From contig JAFKEQ010000003.1 of the NCBI GenBank assembly GCA_017308575.1, positions 1,240,001-1,304,000 on the forward strand: 64,000 bases of DNA, written 5' to 3'. Position numbers and translations under genes: made by a program. The notes under the pieces were generated by a model. The model saw nothing but the letters and a program-made list of their open reading frames with translations, searched no databases and was not told the DNA's origin. Below, piece by piece: positions 1 through 9,898 of this stretch; within the stretch, counting starts at the first letter, position 1; every line of letters begins with the position of its first letter. Origin of the DNA: Afipia sp. (lineage in GTDB: Bacteria; Pseudomonadota; Alphaproteobacteria; Rhizobiales; Xanthobacteraceae).

Positions 1-632
1 ATTTCCGACGGAACGCCGTAGACGAGATTGACGACGCCGTCCGGCACGCCCGCATCGACAAAGGCGCGGAGCAGTTCGGCGGGCGCGGCCGGGGTTTCTT
101 CCGGCGCCTTCACGATGATCGAGCAGCCAGAAGCCAGCGCCGCGGACAGCTTGCGCACCACCTGATTGATCGGGAAATTCCACGGCGTGAACGCGGCGAC
201 CGGTCCGACCGGCTCCTTGATCGCAAGCTGATAGATGCCCGGACCACGCGCCGGAATGATGCGGCCGTAAGCGCGTTTTCCTTCTTCCGCGAACCACTCG
301 ATGATATCGGCGGAGAGGTTCGCCTCAAGAGTGGCTTCGGCCAGCGTCTTGCCCTGCTCCATGGTCAGGATCGGCGCGATGGCGTCGGCGCGCTCGCGCA
401 TCAGGGCTGCGGCCTTGCGCATGACCTTCGCGCGTTCGAAGGGAGCGATTGCGCGCCAGACCTTGAAGCCTTTTTCGGCTGCGGCCAGCGCTTCATCGAG
501 ATCGGATTTGTCGGCGTGCGCGACGGTGCCGATCGGCTCCTCGGTCGCGGGGTTGAGGACGGTGATGGTCCGTCCCGAATTGCTCGGCCGCCACTTGCCG
601 TTGATGAGTAGGTTAATGTTCGGATATGTCAT
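1..632 (-). CDS. Aldehyde dehydrogenase family protein (partial, N-terminal part)
   Basis: The minus-strand reading frame starts at an ATG at 632 ([14 protein letters not shown]) and is open to the window edge, giving about 210 N-terminal residues. An AGGGG stretch about 7 bases upstream of the ATG is a plausible ribosome binding site. The segments [24 protein letters not shown] and [13 protein letters not shown] are typical of NAD(P)-dependent aldehyde dehydrogenases of the succinate-semialdehyde dehydrogenase type, which oxidise an aldehyde to an acid in the cytoplasm. The WNFP segment forms part of the cofactor site in this family. The catalytic cysteine lies beyond the window, so substrate class and intactness cannot be judged. 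Succinate-semialdehyde is the best guess from the N-terminal pattern only. Confidence 0.88.
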   Translation of the reverse strand, partial: MTYPNINLLINGKWRPSNSGRTITVLNPATEEPIGTVAHADKSDLDEALAAAEKGFKVWRAIAPFERAKVMRKAAALMRERADAIAPILTMEQGKTLAEATLEANLSADIIEWFAEEGKRAYGRIIPARGPGIYQLAIKEPVGPVAAFTPWNFPINQVVRKLSAALASGCSIIVKAPEETPAAPAELLRAFVDAGVPDGVVNLVYGVPSE

Positions 633-743
633 ATCGCGCCCCTATCTTCTTGCTTGAGGTGTCGTCGGATGAATAGCTTTGGCCCCGTTGCGGTCAAGTG
701 TTTCCTCGCAACAGGGCTGTGACACATTTGTGAGAACCGCCGG

Positions 744-2120
744 TCAGTGCGAGGCCGGGATCGCGCCGAATTTTGCAATCGTGACATCGCGCTTGGATTC
801 ATCGACGCGCACCGTCATGGCAAAGCGACCGTTATCGAGATGTTTGTCGAGAACTTCGGTATTGCGATGCAGCCAACTGATCCCTGCCCCGTCCGAGGCA
901 TCGATGGTCAGGTCGAGCGTCACGCGCGTCGCGGCGAGCCGTTCCTCGATCGCGGCGAGCAAGGCGTCGATGCCCTCGCCCGTAATGGCGGACACCGGAA
1001 AGCAGGCGCGCTCGGGCGGGCGGCGGGCGGCGATATTCGCGAGATTGTCACGCTCATCCTGATCGAAACGGTCGATCTTGTTCCAGACTTCGAGAATGCG
1101 CTGACCGCTGTCGGTATCGATGCCAAGCTGGCGCAGAACGCCGTCGACGTCACGTTCCTGCGCTTCCGCATCCTCATGCGACATATCGCGGACATGCAGG
1201 ATGACATCGGCCTCGATGACCTCTTCCAGCGTTGCGCGGAAGGCGGCCACCAGCATGGTCGGCAGATCGGAGATGAAGCCCACGGTGTCGGAGAGCATCG
1301 CCTTGCCGCCATGAGGCAAGGTGAGCGCGCGTAAAGTTGGATCGAGGGTGGCGAATAGCATATCGGCTGCCTGCACATCGGCGCGCGTCAACCGGTTGAA
1401 CAGCGTGGACTTGCCGGCGTTGGTGTAGCCGACCAGCGCGACCACGCGATACGGCACGCGCTGGCGGCCAGCGCGATGCAGCCTGCGCGTCGCCTGCACT
1501 TTTTTCAGTTCAGCCTCGATCTTGGAGATGCGCTCGCCGATCATCCGCCGGTCGGCCTCGATCTGGGTTTCGCCGGGACCGCCCATGAATCCGAAGCCGC
1601 CGCGCTGGCGCTCAAGGTGGGTCCACGAGCGAACCAGACGGCTGCGCTGGTAGTTGAGATGCGCCAGTTCGACCTGCAGCGTGCCCTCGCGCGTCTTGGC
1701 GCGGCGGCCGAAGATTTCAAGGATCAGCCCGGTGCGGTCGAGCACCTTGGCGTTCCACTCCTTCTCCAGGTTGCGCTGCTGGACCGGCGACAGCGCGCAG
1801 TCCATGACCACCAGGCCCACATCGTGGGCCTTGATGAGACCGAGCATCTCCTCAACCTTGCCCTTGCCGAGATAGGTCGCAGGACGGATTTCGCTTAGCG
1901 GAGCGATGACAGCTTCGGCAACGGTGAGGTCAATAGCGCGCGCAAGGCCCGCGGCTTCTTCAAGCCGTGCCGCCGGATTGCGGATGCCGTTGTTTCCCGT
2001 CGGCGCGTCGGGGTCTCCCCGTCGCACACGCTTGTATGGGCCGATGACAAGCACCCGCCCTGTATCGCCCCGCGCCGATCCGGGACGGTCGGCGCCCCCG
2101 TCGAAAGTCCGGGGTTCCAA
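744..2120 (-). CDS. hflX: Ribosome-associated GTPase HflX
   Basis: The 458-residue protein has the HflX layout: an N-terminal domain with the glycine-rich GGFGFMGGPGE loop (about 174-184), then a GTPase domain with G1 GYTNAGKST (231-239), a DTVGFI G3 segment and an NKID G4 segment. HflX binds the 50S subunit and is known in E. coli to split stalled ribosomes under stress. The frame opens with a TTG at 2120 (MEPRTFDGG), 12 bases after the hfq stop, so it is very likely co-transcribed with hfq, as in many proteobacteria. The TTG start is the only reasonable one, because the next in-frame ATG lies deep inside the domain. Confidence 0.95.
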   Translation of the reverse strand: MEPRTFDGGADRPGSARGDTGRVLVIGPYKRVRRGDPDAPTGNNGIRNPAARLEEAAGLARAIDLTVAEAVIAPLSEIRPATYLGKGKVEEMLGLIKAHDVGLVVMDCALSPVQQRNLEKEWNAKVLDRTGLILEIFGRRAKTREGTLQVELAHLNYQRSRLVRSWTHLERQRGGFGFMGGPGETQIEADRRMIGERISKIEAELKKVQATRRLHRAGRQRVPYRVVALVGYTNAGKSTLFNRLTRADVQAADMLFATLDPTLRALTLPHGGKAMLSDTVGFISDLPTMLVAAFRATLEEVIEADVILHVRDMSHEDAEAQERDVDGVLRQLGIDTDSGQRILEVWNKIDRFDQDERDNLANIAARRPPERACFPVSAITGEGIDALLAAIEERLAATRVTLDLTIDASDGAGISWLHRNTEVLDKHLDNGRFAMTVRVDESKRDVTIAKFGAIPASH

Positions 2121-2132
2121 ATTAGTTCAATC

Positions 2133-2381
2133 TCAAGCTGGAGCGTCCTCGCCGCCCTCGAACAACTGGATCGGAGCGCCCGGCATGATGGTGGAGATCG
2201 CATGCTTGTAGACAAGCTGCGAATGTCCGTCGCGCCGGAGCAGCAGGCAGAAGTTGTCGAACCAGGTGACGATCCCCTGCAGCTTGACTCCGTTGACCAG
2301 AAAGATCGTCAACGGCGTTTTGGTCTTGCGAACGTGATTGAGAAAAGTGTCTTGTAAGTTCTGTGCGCGGTCTGCCGCCAT
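2133..2381 (-). CDS. hfq: RNA chaperone Hfq
   Basis: An 82-residue Sm-like protein that forms hexamers and pairs small RNAs with mRNAs. The Sm1 part is visible as [15 protein letters not shown] followed by [12 protein letters not shown], and the Sm2 part as [11 protein letters not shown] chose the ATG at 2381 (MAADRAQNL) because the alphaproteobacterial Hfq core begins there. The frame is open further upstream to 2510, but the extra 43 residues do not resemble Hfq. It lies between the aminotransferase gene and hflX. The 169-base gap upstream could hold its own promoter. Confidence 0.97.
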   Translation of the reverse strand: MAADRAQNLQDTFLNHVRKTKTPLTIFLVNGVKLQGIVTWFDNFCLLLRRDGHSQLVYKHAISTIMPGAPIQLFEGGEDAPA

Positions 2382-2527
2382 CTTCTTATCCCGCAGTCTT
2401 GTTTTTGGGCCAGCCTGCCCTCTTCGGAGCGTGGTCTGGCTGCCGGCGTCCCTGAGATCCCCCTCCGGGTGCTGCAATGCAATTAAATGACAGCCTCGAA
2501 AGTTAGGCAAGGCCAGTCAGGCAACAC

Positions 2528-2544
2528 CCGCCGTCAAACGGCGG
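2528..2544 (-). terminator. GC-rich hairpin between the aminotransferase gene and hfq
   Basis: A perfect 7-bp stem (CCGCCGT / ACGGCGG) with a 3-base loop starts about 7 bases downstream of the stop of the class IV aminotransferase gene on the minus strand. The bases after it on that strand (GTGTTGCC) contain no proper T-run. It could therefore be a weak terminator, an attenuator or a 3'-end stabiliser rather than a strong intrinsic terminator. Confidence 0.4.
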
Positions 2545-2550
2545 CAAAAC

Positions 2551-3408
2551 TTAAGAAAAATTTGAAAAACGGTGAAATTCCTCACGTAATCGCGTCGTAA
2601 TGGCTCCCGGTGTGCCGGTTCCGATCGGCCGGCCGTCAATCCGGACCACCGGCATCACGATCTGGCTGGACGCTGTCACAAATGCCTCGGCGGCCTCATA
2701 GGCTTCCGCTGGGGTGAATGGGCGTTCCTCCAGCCTGATCTGGAGCGCGGCTAGCAGTTCGGTCAGGACGGCCCGGGTGACGCCCGCAAGAATACCGCTC
2801 TCGGCCGAACGGGTTACCACCCGGCCGTCCTTCGTGACGATCCAGGCGTTGCTGGACGATCCCTCGGTGACATGGCCCTCGCCATCGACGAACCAGGCCT
2901 CATAGGCGCCGTTGTCGCGCGCCTGCTGCTTCGCCAGCACATTGGGCAGCAACGACACCGACTTGATGTCCACGCGCGGCCAGCGGTTCTCGGGAATCGT
3001 GATGACGCCGATGCCGCGCGCGGCGGTCTCCTGATTCTTCTGGTAATTCAGTCCGCGCGCAGTCACGACCACGGCGGGCTTCACCGGCTTGGTCGGGAAA
3101 GCATGATCGCGCCGCGCCACGCCGCGCGTGATCTGCAGATAGACAATGCCGTAGGTGACGCGATTGCGTCGGACGGTTTCGTGAATGACGACCTCAAGCG
3201 CGGCCTGAGGCATCGGCATCGCGATCCGCAGTTCGTGCAGCGAACGCTGCAGCCGGGCTAGATGGCGCGGCATGTCCACGATCTTGCCGCCTCTGATCTC
3301 GCAGACCTCGTAGACGCCGTCAGAAAATTGATAGCCGCGATCTTCGATGTTCACGCCGGCATCGCGCATGTCGCGGTATTGCCCGTTGACGTAAGCGATG
3401 CGGGACAT
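2551..3408 (-). CDS. D-amino-acid transaminase-like class IV aminotransferase
   Basis: A 285-residue fold-type IV PLP enzyme. The lysine expected to carry PLP is K149 in DIKS. The segment LQITRGVARRDHAFP (about 91-105) and the SSSNAW segment (around 183) are hallmarks of the D-alanine transaminase (Dat) group, which interconverts D-alanine and D-glutamate via 2-oxo acids and supplies D-amino acids for peptidoglycan. Branched-chain aminotransferases and aminodeoxychorismate lyases share the fold, so exact substrate is inferred. The ATG at 3408 lies 3 bases after the ntrX stop, so it is almost certainly in the ntrYX transcript. This links a D-amino-acid enzyme physically to nitrogen regulation. 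Confidence 0.88.
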   Translation of the reverse strand: MSRIAYVNGQYRDMRDAGVNIEDRGYQFSDGVYEVCEIRGGKIVDMPRHLARLQRSLHELRIAMPMPQAALEVVIHETVRRNRVTYGIVYLQITRGVARRDHAFPTKPVKPAVVVTARGLNYQKNQETAARGIGVITIPENRWPRVDIKSVSLLPNVLAKQQARDNGAYEAWFVDGEGHVTEGSSSNAWIVTKDGRVVTRSAESGILAGVTRAVLTELLAALQIRLEERPFTPAEAYEAAEAFVTASSQIVMPVVRIDGRPIGTGTPGAITTRLREEFHRFSNFS

Positions 3409-3411
3409 GGA

Positions 3412-4782
3412 TCAGCCGACCCCCAGCGCCTTGAGCTTGCGATGCAGTGCCGAGCGCTCCATGCCGACGAATTCGGCGGTGCGCGAAATGTTGCCGGAGA
3501 AGCGGCTGATCTGCGCAATCAGATAATCGCGCTCGAACACTTCGCGCGCTTCGCGCAGCGGCAGGCCCATGATGTGTTCGCCGTTGTTTCCTGTCGGCAT
3601 CGCGGGGATCATGGAGCCGACATCCTGCGGCAGCATGTCGGCGCTGATCGCCGCATCCGGATCCCCGCCCGCCAGGATCATGACGCGTTCGACGTTGTTG
3701 CGAAGCTGGCGCACGTTGCCCGGCCAGATATGCGACTGCAGCACCGCCATTGCGTCTTCGCCGATCCGCCGCTTCGGCAGGCCTGTCGATGCGGAAATCT
3801 GATCCATGAAATATTCGACCAGTTCCGGAATATCCTCGCGCCGCTCCGAGAGCGGCGGTACGCGGATCGGCACGACCGACAGCCGGTGATAGAGGTCTTC
3901 GCGGAATTTTCCTTCGGCAATCTCGGCTTCGAGATTGCGCGCCGTCGAGGACACGATGCGGACATCCACGCTGACTTTCGTGGTTCCGCCCGCGCGCTGG
4001 AAGGTCTGATCGACGAGCACGCGCAGAATCCGGTTCTGGGTTTCGCGCGGCAGATCCGCGATCTCATCGATGAACAGCGTGCCGCCGTGCGCCTCTTCTA
4101 GTGCGCCGGGCTTGCGGCCGGTTTCGCCATCGGACAATTCGACGCCGAACAGTTCGACTTCCATCCGCTCCGGCGTGATCGCCGCAGCATTGATGACCAC
4201 GAACGGGCCATCGGCACGGCTCGACATCGCATGCAGCGTGCGGGCGACAAGCTCCTTGCCGCCGCCCGACGGGCCGACGATCATGATGCGGCTGTTGGCT
4301 TTGGCGGCGCGATCGATGGTCTGGCGCAACTGGTTCATGCAGGGCGAACGGCCGACCAGCGTACCGGACGACGGCGCATGCTGCTTGAGTTCGCGCACCT
4401 CGCGCCGCAGCCGCGACGTTTCCAGCGCGCGGTTGGCCACAAGAATGAGACGATCCGCCTTGAACGGCTTCTCGATGAAGTCGTAAGCTCCGCGCTTGAT
4501 CGCAGCAACCGCCGTTTCGATGTTGCCGTGACCGGAGATCATCACCACCGGCACTTCAGGATGGGCAAGCTTGATCTGCTCGAGCAACTGAAGCCCGTCG
4601 AGCTTGCTTCCCTGCAGCCAGATATCGAGGAAAATCAGGTTCGGCCGGCGATTGGCGACTTCCGCCAAAGCACTGTCGCTGTCGCGGGCGGTGCGCGTTT
4701 TAAAGCCTTCATCATCGAGAATACCGGCGACCAGTTCCCTGATGTCCGCTTCGTCATCGACGATCAATATGTCATTCGCCAT
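3412..4782 (-). CDS. ntrX: Nitrogen assimilation response regulator NtrX
   Basis: A 456-residue regulator: receiver domain (1-120) with phospho-acceptor D53 in IFLDIW and conserved K105, an AAA+ domain with a Walker A segment GPSGGGKE and Walker B TLFIDE, and a C-terminal Fis-type helix-turn-helix (GNISRTAEFVGMERSALHRKLK). The cognate kinase gene ntrY lies immediately upstream. Where sigma-54 activators carry GAFTGA, this protein reads ELFGVELSDGETGRKPGALEEA in pieces, so the sigma-54-contacting loop is missing. NtrX of other alphaproteobacteria is described as controlling nitrogen, redox and envelope genes. The missing loop suggests action through the housekeeping RNA polymerase or as a repressor. 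Confidence 0.95.
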   Translation of the reverse strand: MANDILIVDDEADIRELVAGILDDEGFKTRTARDSDSALAEVANRRPNLIFLDIWLQGSKLDGLQLLEQIKLAHPEVPVVMISGHGNIETAVAAIKRGAYDFIEKPFKADRLILVANRALETSRLRREVRELKQHAPSSGTLVGRSPCMNQLRQTIDRAAKANSRIMIVGPSGGGKELVARTLHAMSSRADGPFVVINAAAITPERMEVELFGVELSDGETGRKPGALEEAHGGTLFIDEIADLPRETQNRILRVLVDQTFQRAGGTTKVSVDVRIVSSTARNLEAEIAEGKFREDLYHRLSVVPIRVPPLSERREDIPELVEYFMDQISASTGLPKRRIGEDAMAVLQSHIWPGNVRQLRNNVERVMILAGGDPDAAISADMLPQDVGSMIPAMPTGNNGEHIMGLPLREAREVFERDYLIAQISRFSGNISRTAEFVGMERSALHRKLKALGVG

Positions 4783-4799
4783 GAATTACGCCCGCTCTG

Positions 4800-7070
4800 T
4801 CAACTGCCGGTGACGGCTTCTGGTTCTGGTTTGGTGTCGGAGGCCGGCGCGTCTTTCGCATGCCCCGAAATGGAAAATCTCATTCGCACCCATGCGCCCC
4901 GCGCGCCTGGACGCAGCGCGGATGCATCATGCAGTTCGATACGTCCGCCGTGATCTTCGAGAACACGCCCGACAATCGCCAGACCAAGACCGGTGCCCTT
5001 CTCACGCGTGGTGACATACGGCTCAAGCAGCCGTGCGCGACTTTCCTTGGGCAGCCCAACTCCGTTATCAACAATATCGATCACGATGTCGTCGTTCTCG
5101 CGCGCAGCTATGACGTCAATATGTCCGCGTTCAATCTCTCCGGGGGGAACGGCGGCGATCGCTTCCGTGCCGTTCTTGATGATGTTGGTCAGGCCTTGCG
5201 AGATCAGCCGCCGGTCGAACTTCGCATGCATCGGCTCCTGCTTGATATCGACCTCGATATCGATGTCCGGATAACCGACGCGCATCAGGAAGACCGTCTG
5301 GCGCACGGTATCGGCGACGTCCTCGCCTTCGATGACGGGCTTCGGCATCCGTGCAAACTTGGAGAATTCGTCCACCATCCTGCGGATGTCATCGACCTGG
5401 CGAATGATCGTGTCGGTGCATTGATCGAAGATCGGCCGGTCTTCGGTGATGATCTTGCCGAACTTGCGTCGAATACGCTCGGCCGAGAGCTGGATCGGCG
5501 TCAGCGGGTTTTTAATTTCGTGAGCGATGCGGCGGGCAACGTCCGCCCATGCCGAGGTGCGCTGCGCGGTAACGAGTTCAGTGATGTCGTCCAGCGTGAT
5601 GATGTAGCTCTCGTTGGATGGTTTTGCCTGCTGTTCCGAACTGACACGAACCGAGAGATTGCGTTCGACATTGTTGCGGCTGATTTCGATTTGCCCCTGA
5701 AGCAGGCGCTGCGCGCTGCTGCGTGCGGTATCCATCAGTTCGTTGAGTTCGGGTACGATCTCGGAGAGCGACTTGCCCAGAACTTCCGATTCGGAATGTC
5801 CGATCAGTTTTTCGGCGGAGCGATTGAGAACCGCGATATTGCCTTCGCCGTCGACGCCGATGATGCCAGCGCTCGCCGACGACAACACTGCCTCGATGAA
5901 GCGGCGGCGGCTGTCGATCAGGCCGCTCGCGTTCACCAGATCGTCCCGTTGCGTCCGCAATTCCTGCGTCATCTTGTTGAAGGTCTCGCCAAGGTTGGCG
6001 AGGTCACCCTCCGACTTGATCACGGGCACCTGCACATGAAGATCGCCGGTGGACACCAGATTTGCCGCACCCATCAGCCGCCGGATCGGAGCGACCAGCC
6101 GGTTGGCGAAGTTCAGGCCGAGCAGCACGGACGACATCAGAACAGTGAGTGCGATGACGGTGAACATCAGCGCGAACGCGACCTGAATGCCCAGCCGCCG
6201 CGATTCAAGCTCGGCGTATTCCTTCACGCTGTCCTGGGTCTGCCGTAACTGTGCGACCACGCGTGGGTCCAGAATCCGTGCGACATAAAGAAACGTGTTT
6301 TCGAAAGCGCGCAACCGGATGACGGCCGCAACGTAGTTCTGTTCGATAAAGACGCCTATCTGAGGTTCGTTCTCGGTGACGTTGCTGAGGAATTCCGGCG
6401 CCGGCGTCTGGAAATCCTGCCGGATGCCGGTGGCCGCCGTTTCGAGAATATTGCGGTCCTTGTCGATGATCATTGCGCCCGGCAGGTTGCGGGACGCCGC
6501 GCTCGAGGTCAGGACGTTGCGGAAGGTCTGACGATCCTGATCGAACAGAGGCCGCGCACGGGCGATGTCGTTCGCCATGCCGAGGATGTCGCCGCGGATC
6601 AGTTGCGCGTGTTCATAAACGTAGGCGTTTGCGACAATCAGGGAGTTCTCGATGACGGCGCGCGTGCGCACCGAGAACAGGCGATCAAGTCCGCGGTCGA
6701 TGGTGACGTTGGCGACGATCGACACCAGCACCGCCGGCAGCACCGCGATGATCGAAAACAGGCCGACGATCTGGACGTGCAGCCGGGCGGCAGCGCGGCC
6801 CCGGCGGCGGGCCTGGACGACCTGCCAGACTTCACGGGCAATGATGCCCAGCAACAGCAGGATGGTCGCGCCATTGATCAGCAGGAAGGTGATGACGACT
6901 TGGTGGGTCGGCGCAATCGGGGTCAGCCCGGTCAGGACCACAAAGGTCAGGAAGGCTGACAGGAGCGCCAGACCGACGGCCGCCGGTGCGAACAGCCGAT
7001 GAAGCGGCCGGCCGACCTGCTCGGCTAGCGACGGATCGAAGCTTGGGGCCGACGTCTCTGCTGTGGTCAT
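4800..7070 (-). CDS. ntrY: Nitrogen/redox sensor histidine kinase NtrY
   Basis: A membrane kinase of 756 residues from the ATG at 7070 (MTTAETSAPSF). It has three N-terminal membrane segments within about 25-120, a periplasmic sensor region to about 290, a fourth membrane helix, a HAMP linker (NRLVAPIRRLMGAANLVSTG), a PAS domain (about 390-480), and a HisKA/HATPase_c kinase core with phospho-accepting H517 in RRIAHEIKNP and the G boxes DNGVGLP and GTGLGLAI. It pairs with NtrX, encoded 17 bases downstream. The frame stays open to an ATG at 7133, but those 21 residues (MHHWVRQPP...) look non-conserved, so I chose the internal ATG. A roughly 200-base gap separates it from ntrC and may hold an ntrYX promoter. 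Confidence 0.93.
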   Translation of the reverse strand: MTTAETSAPSFDPSLAEQVGRPLHRLFAPAAVGLALLSAFLTFVVLTGLTPIAPTHQVVITFLLINGATILLLLGIIAREVWQVVQARRRGRAAARLHVQIVGLFSIIAVLPAVLVSIVANVTIDRGLDRLFSVRTRAVIENSLIVANAYVYEHAQLIRGDILGMANDIARARPLFDQDRQTFRNVLTSSAASRNLPGAMIIDKDRNILETAATGIRQDFQTPAPEFLSNVTENEPQIGVFIEQNYVAAVIRLRAFENTFLYVARILDPRVVAQLRQTQDSVKEYAELESRRLGIQVAFALMFTVIALTVLMSSVLLGLNFANRLVAPIRRLMGAANLVSTGDLHVQVPVIKSEGDLANLGETFNKMTQELRTQRDDLVNASGLIDSRRRFIEAVLSSASAGIIGVDGEGNIAVLNRSAEKLIGHSESEVLGKSLSEIVPELNELMDTARSSAQRLLQGQIEISRNNVERNLSVRVSSEQQAKPSNESYIITLDDITELVTAQRTSAWADVARRIAHEIKNPLTPIQLSAERIRRKFGKIITEDRPIFDQCTDTIIRQVDDIRRMVDEFSKFARMPKPVIEGEDVADTVRQTVFLMRVGYPDIDIEVDIKQEPMHAKFDRRLISQGLTNIIKNGTEAIAAVPPGEIERGHIDVIAARENDDIVIDIVDNGVGLPKESRARLLEPYVTTREKGTGLGLAIVGRVLEDHGGRIELHDASALRPGARGAWVRMRFSISGHAKDAPASDTKPEPEAVTGS

Positions 7071-7273
7071 TCTGGGATCGGAGCAGGCCAAATCTGGTCT
7101 GGCGCACGGCGGCTGCCGCACCCAGTGATGCATTCATATCACAATGTTGCTGAATTGCGACATTTCCTAGGCGTAGCGGCGCTTCGAATGTGCGGAGTCC
7201 GGCTCCTTCCAAAGACAAAAATGGCTCACGCGCTGGAAGGCATTGAGGAATCGACCCTGCCGCGCGCTCCGGG

Positions 7274-8716
7274 TTAGCCGCCGCTGCGGTAGACTTGGAT
7301 GTCGAGGTCGCGAATCTTCTTGCGCAGGGTGTTGCGGTTTAGCCCGAGCAGATCGGCCGCCCTGATCTGGTTGCCCCGGTTGGCGGCCAGAGCCGCCGTC
7401 AGCAGCGGGACCTCGATCTCCTTGAGGATGCGGTGATAGAGGCCCGGCGGCGGCAGACCGTTCGGGAAACCAGCGAAGTGCGAAGCCAGATACATCTCGA
7501 CCGCGCCGCTGAGGTTGTCCACGCTTTGCGGCATGTTGCCGCCCGAAACAACAGCGGGCGGGGCCAGTTCGCCCTCGACGACAGACCCCGTAATCACATC
7601 CTGTGGGTAAAGCGCCGCCAGACGCCTGGCGAGGTTTTCCAATTCGCGCACGTTGCCGGGCCAGCGATGCTGTTTGAGCCGTTCGATCGCTTGCGCGTCG
7701 AGCTTCTTCGGCGGCAATCCGTCCTTCTCCGCCAGCGCGAAGAAGTGCCGGATCAGGTCAGGTAAATCCTCGATGCGTTCGCGCAGCGGCGGCAACCGCA
7801 GCGGAACGACATTGAGCCGGAAGAACAGATCCTCGCGGAACAGGCCCTGCTGGATCAGAATGCGCAGATCCTTGTTGCTCGCGGCGACGATCCGCACATC
7901 GGTTTTGATCGGCGTGCGGCCGCCGACGGTGGTGTATTCGCCCTGCTGCAGAACGCGCAACAGGCGTGTCTGCGCCTCCATCGGCATGTCGCCGATTTCA
8001 TCCAGGAACAGCGTGCCGCCCTCCGCCTGCTCGAAGCGGCCGGTGGCTCGCGCATTCGCGCCGGTGAATGCGCCGCGCTCGTGACCGAACAGTTCCGACT
8101 CGATCAGGTCGCGCGGGATCGCCGCCATATTGACCGCGACGAACGGGCCGTTGCGACGCTTGCCGTAGTCATGTAGCGCGCGCGCGACCAGTTCCTTGCC
8201 GGTGCCGGATTCGCCAGAGATCATCACCGTGAGATCCGTCTGCATCAAGCGTGCGAGGACGCGATAGATTTCCTGCATGGCGGGCGAGCGGCCGACCAGA
8301 GGAATGGCATCGAAATCGCCGTCGTCCTTGGAGGGAGCCGGACGCTCCTTCGGTTCGGACAATGCGCGTCCGACAATTGCGATCAGCTCCTTCAGGTCGA
8401 ACGGCTTCGGCAGATATTCATACGCGCCGCGCTCCGACGCGCGGATCGCCGTCATGAAGGTGTTCTGCGCGCTCATCACGATGACCGGCAGGTTGGGACG
8501 CATCTTCTTGATACGCGGCAGCAGATCGAACGCGCTTTCGTCGGGCATCACCACGTCGGTGATGACGAGATCGCCCTCGCCCTGGCTGACCCATCGCCAC
8601 AGTGTCGCTGCGTTCCCGGTGAGTCTCACCTCATATCCGGCGCGGGACAGCGCCTGATTGAGCACTGTGCGGATGGCGGTGTCGTCGTCAGCGACAAGAA
8701 TGCTACCTGCGGGCAT
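7274..8716 (-). CDS. ntrC: Nitrogen regulator NtrC (sigma-54 activator)
   Basis: A 480-residue NtrC-family regulator. The receiver domain has phospho-acceptor D54 (VITDVVMPD) and K104 in YLPKPF. The AAA+ domain has Walker A GESGTGKE (168-175), the intact sigma-54-contacting GAFTGA loop (215-220) and Walker B GTLFLDE. The C terminus is a Fis-type DNA-binding domain ([22 protein letters not shown]). Phosphorylated by NtrB at low nitrogen, it activates sigma-54 promoters such as glnA and glnK. The ATG at 8716 is 6 bases after the ntrB stop. Confidence 0.97.
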   Translation of the reverse strand: MPAGSILVADDDTAIRTVLNQALSRAGYEVRLTGNAATLWRWVSQGEGDLVITDVVMPDESAFDLLPRIKKMRPNLPVIVMSAQNTFMTAIRASERGAYEYLPKPFDLKELIAIVGRALSEPKERPAPSKDDGDFDAIPLVGRSPAMQEIYRVLARLMQTDLTVMISGESGTGKELVARALHDYGKRRNGPFVAVNMAAIPRDLIESELFGHERGAFTGANARATGRFEQAEGGTLFLDEIGDMPMEAQTRLLRVLQQGEYTTVGGRTPIKTDVRIVAASNKDLRILIQQGLFREDLFFRLNVVPLRLPPLRERIEDLPDLIRHFFALAEKDGLPPKKLDAQAIERLKQHRWPGNVRELENLARRLAALYPQDVITGSVVEGELAPPAVVSGGNMPQSVDNLSGAVEMYLASHFAGFPNGLPPPGLYHRILKEIEVPLLTAALAANRGNQIRAADLLGLNRNTLRKKIRDLDIQVYRSGG

Positions 8717-8722
8717 TGTCAG

Positions 8723-9898
8723 TTATTCCTGATCTGCGGTCTGTGAGGCATGTGACGGCGTTCCCGGGCGCGCGTCACCGTTGCTGGGAGTCTTTGCCGG
8801 ATTGTACATCGGCAGCAGCACGCGGAAGGTGGTCTTGCGCGGCTGCGATTCACACTCGATGATGCCGCCATGATCGCCGACGATCTTGGCGACGAGCGCG
8901 AGGCCGAGGCCGCTGCCCGTCGGCTTGGTGGTCACGAACGGATCGAATAGATTGGGCAACAGATCGTCCGGCACGCCCGGCCCGTTGTCCCTCACGCAGA
9001 ATTCCAGCGGCAGAGACACGCGGGATTTATTGCCCGGAATGGAAAGTCGCACGCCCGGACGAAACGCAGTCGTCAGTTGAATCTCGCCGTCCGTCCCGAG
9101 ATCGGCGACGGCTTCCGCGGCATTCTTCACGAGATTGAGGAATACCTGGATCAGCTGATCCTGATTGGCCAGCACCGGCGGCAGCGACGGATCGTATTCC
9201 TCGATGAACTTGACGTTGCGCGCAAAGCCGGACTGCGCCAGCCGCTTCACATGATCGAAGACCGAGTGAATATTCACGGGACCGCGCGCCACGGGACGTT
9301 CGTCGCCGAACACCTCCATCCGATCCACCAGAGTTACGATGCGATCGGCTTCGTCGCAGATCAGTCGCGTCAGGGTACGGTCTTCTGGAGACGCCGCCTG
9401 CTCCAGCAGTTGCGCCGCGCCGCGAATGCCCGACAGCGGATTCTTGATTTCGTGCGCCAGCATCGCGGCCAGCGCGGTGACCGAACGCGCGGCGCTCCGA
9501 TGGGTCAGTTGGCGGTCCATCTTGTCGGCGATGCTTCGCTCCTGAAGCATCACCACGATGGAGCCCGGCCGCTCGCTCAGAGGCGCGACATGGAGATCGA
9601 CCTGCCGGTCGCCGCCGATCCGCGGTGTGCCGAGATCGACCTTGTATTCGTTCACGGCCGCCCCGGTGCGCCGCACCTGATCGATCAACGCAAGCAGCGG
9701 ACTGCCGAACGGCACGAGTTCGCGCAGCATCTGGCGTTGCAGGTGCTGGATCGAGGTTTCGAAGAACGACTCCGCCGCGATGTTCGCATCGAGAATCTTG
9801 CCGTCCGCCGAAATCAGCATCACCGGATTAGGCAAAGCGTTCAGAATCAGGTCGCTGTTTTCCGGCTGCGGCAGGCGGCGTTCGACGGCGGTGTTCAT
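8723..9898 (-). CDS. ntrB: Nitrogen sensor kinase/phosphatase NtrB
   Basis: A soluble 391-residue kinase with an N-terminal PAS domain (about 15-125), HisKA with phospho-accepting H149 in [12 protein letters not shown], and a HATPase_c domain with [16 protein letters not shown]. It has no membrane segment, as expected for the PII-controlled nitrogen sensor. It phosphorylates or dephosphorylates NtrC according to PII binding. Its ATG overlaps the dusB stop as ATGA (9895-9898), so translation is probably coupled, matching the classical nifR3-ntrB-ntrC operon of alphaproteobacteria. Confidence 0.97.
   Translation of the reverse strand: MNTAVERRLPQPENSDLILNALPNPVMLISADGKILDANIAAESFFETSIQHLQRQMLRELVPFGSPLLALIDQVRRTGAAVNEYKVDLGTPRIGGDRQVDLHVAPLSERPGSIVVMLQERSIADKMDRQLTHRSAARSVTALAAMLAHEIKNPLSGIRGAAQLLEQAASPEDRTLTRLICDEADRIVTLVDRMEVFGDERPVARGPVNIHSVFDHVKRLAQSGFARNVKFIEEYDPSLPPVLANQDQLIQVFLNLVKNAAEAVADLGTDGEIQLTTAFRPGVRLSIPGNKSRVSLPLEFCVRDNGPGVPDDLLPNLFDPFVTTKPTGSGLGLALVAKIVGDHGGIIECESQPRKTTFRVLLPMYNPAKTPSNGDARPGTPSHASQTADQE

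Noticed and set aside
4860..6248. A plus-strand open frame of 462 codons opposite ntrY
   Set aside because: Antisense shadow of the kinase gene; no family features and no plausible ribosome site.
7071..7273. Possible sigma-54 promoter between ntrC and ntrY
   Set aside because: No convincing TGGCAC-N5-TTGC match could be found by eye on either strand.
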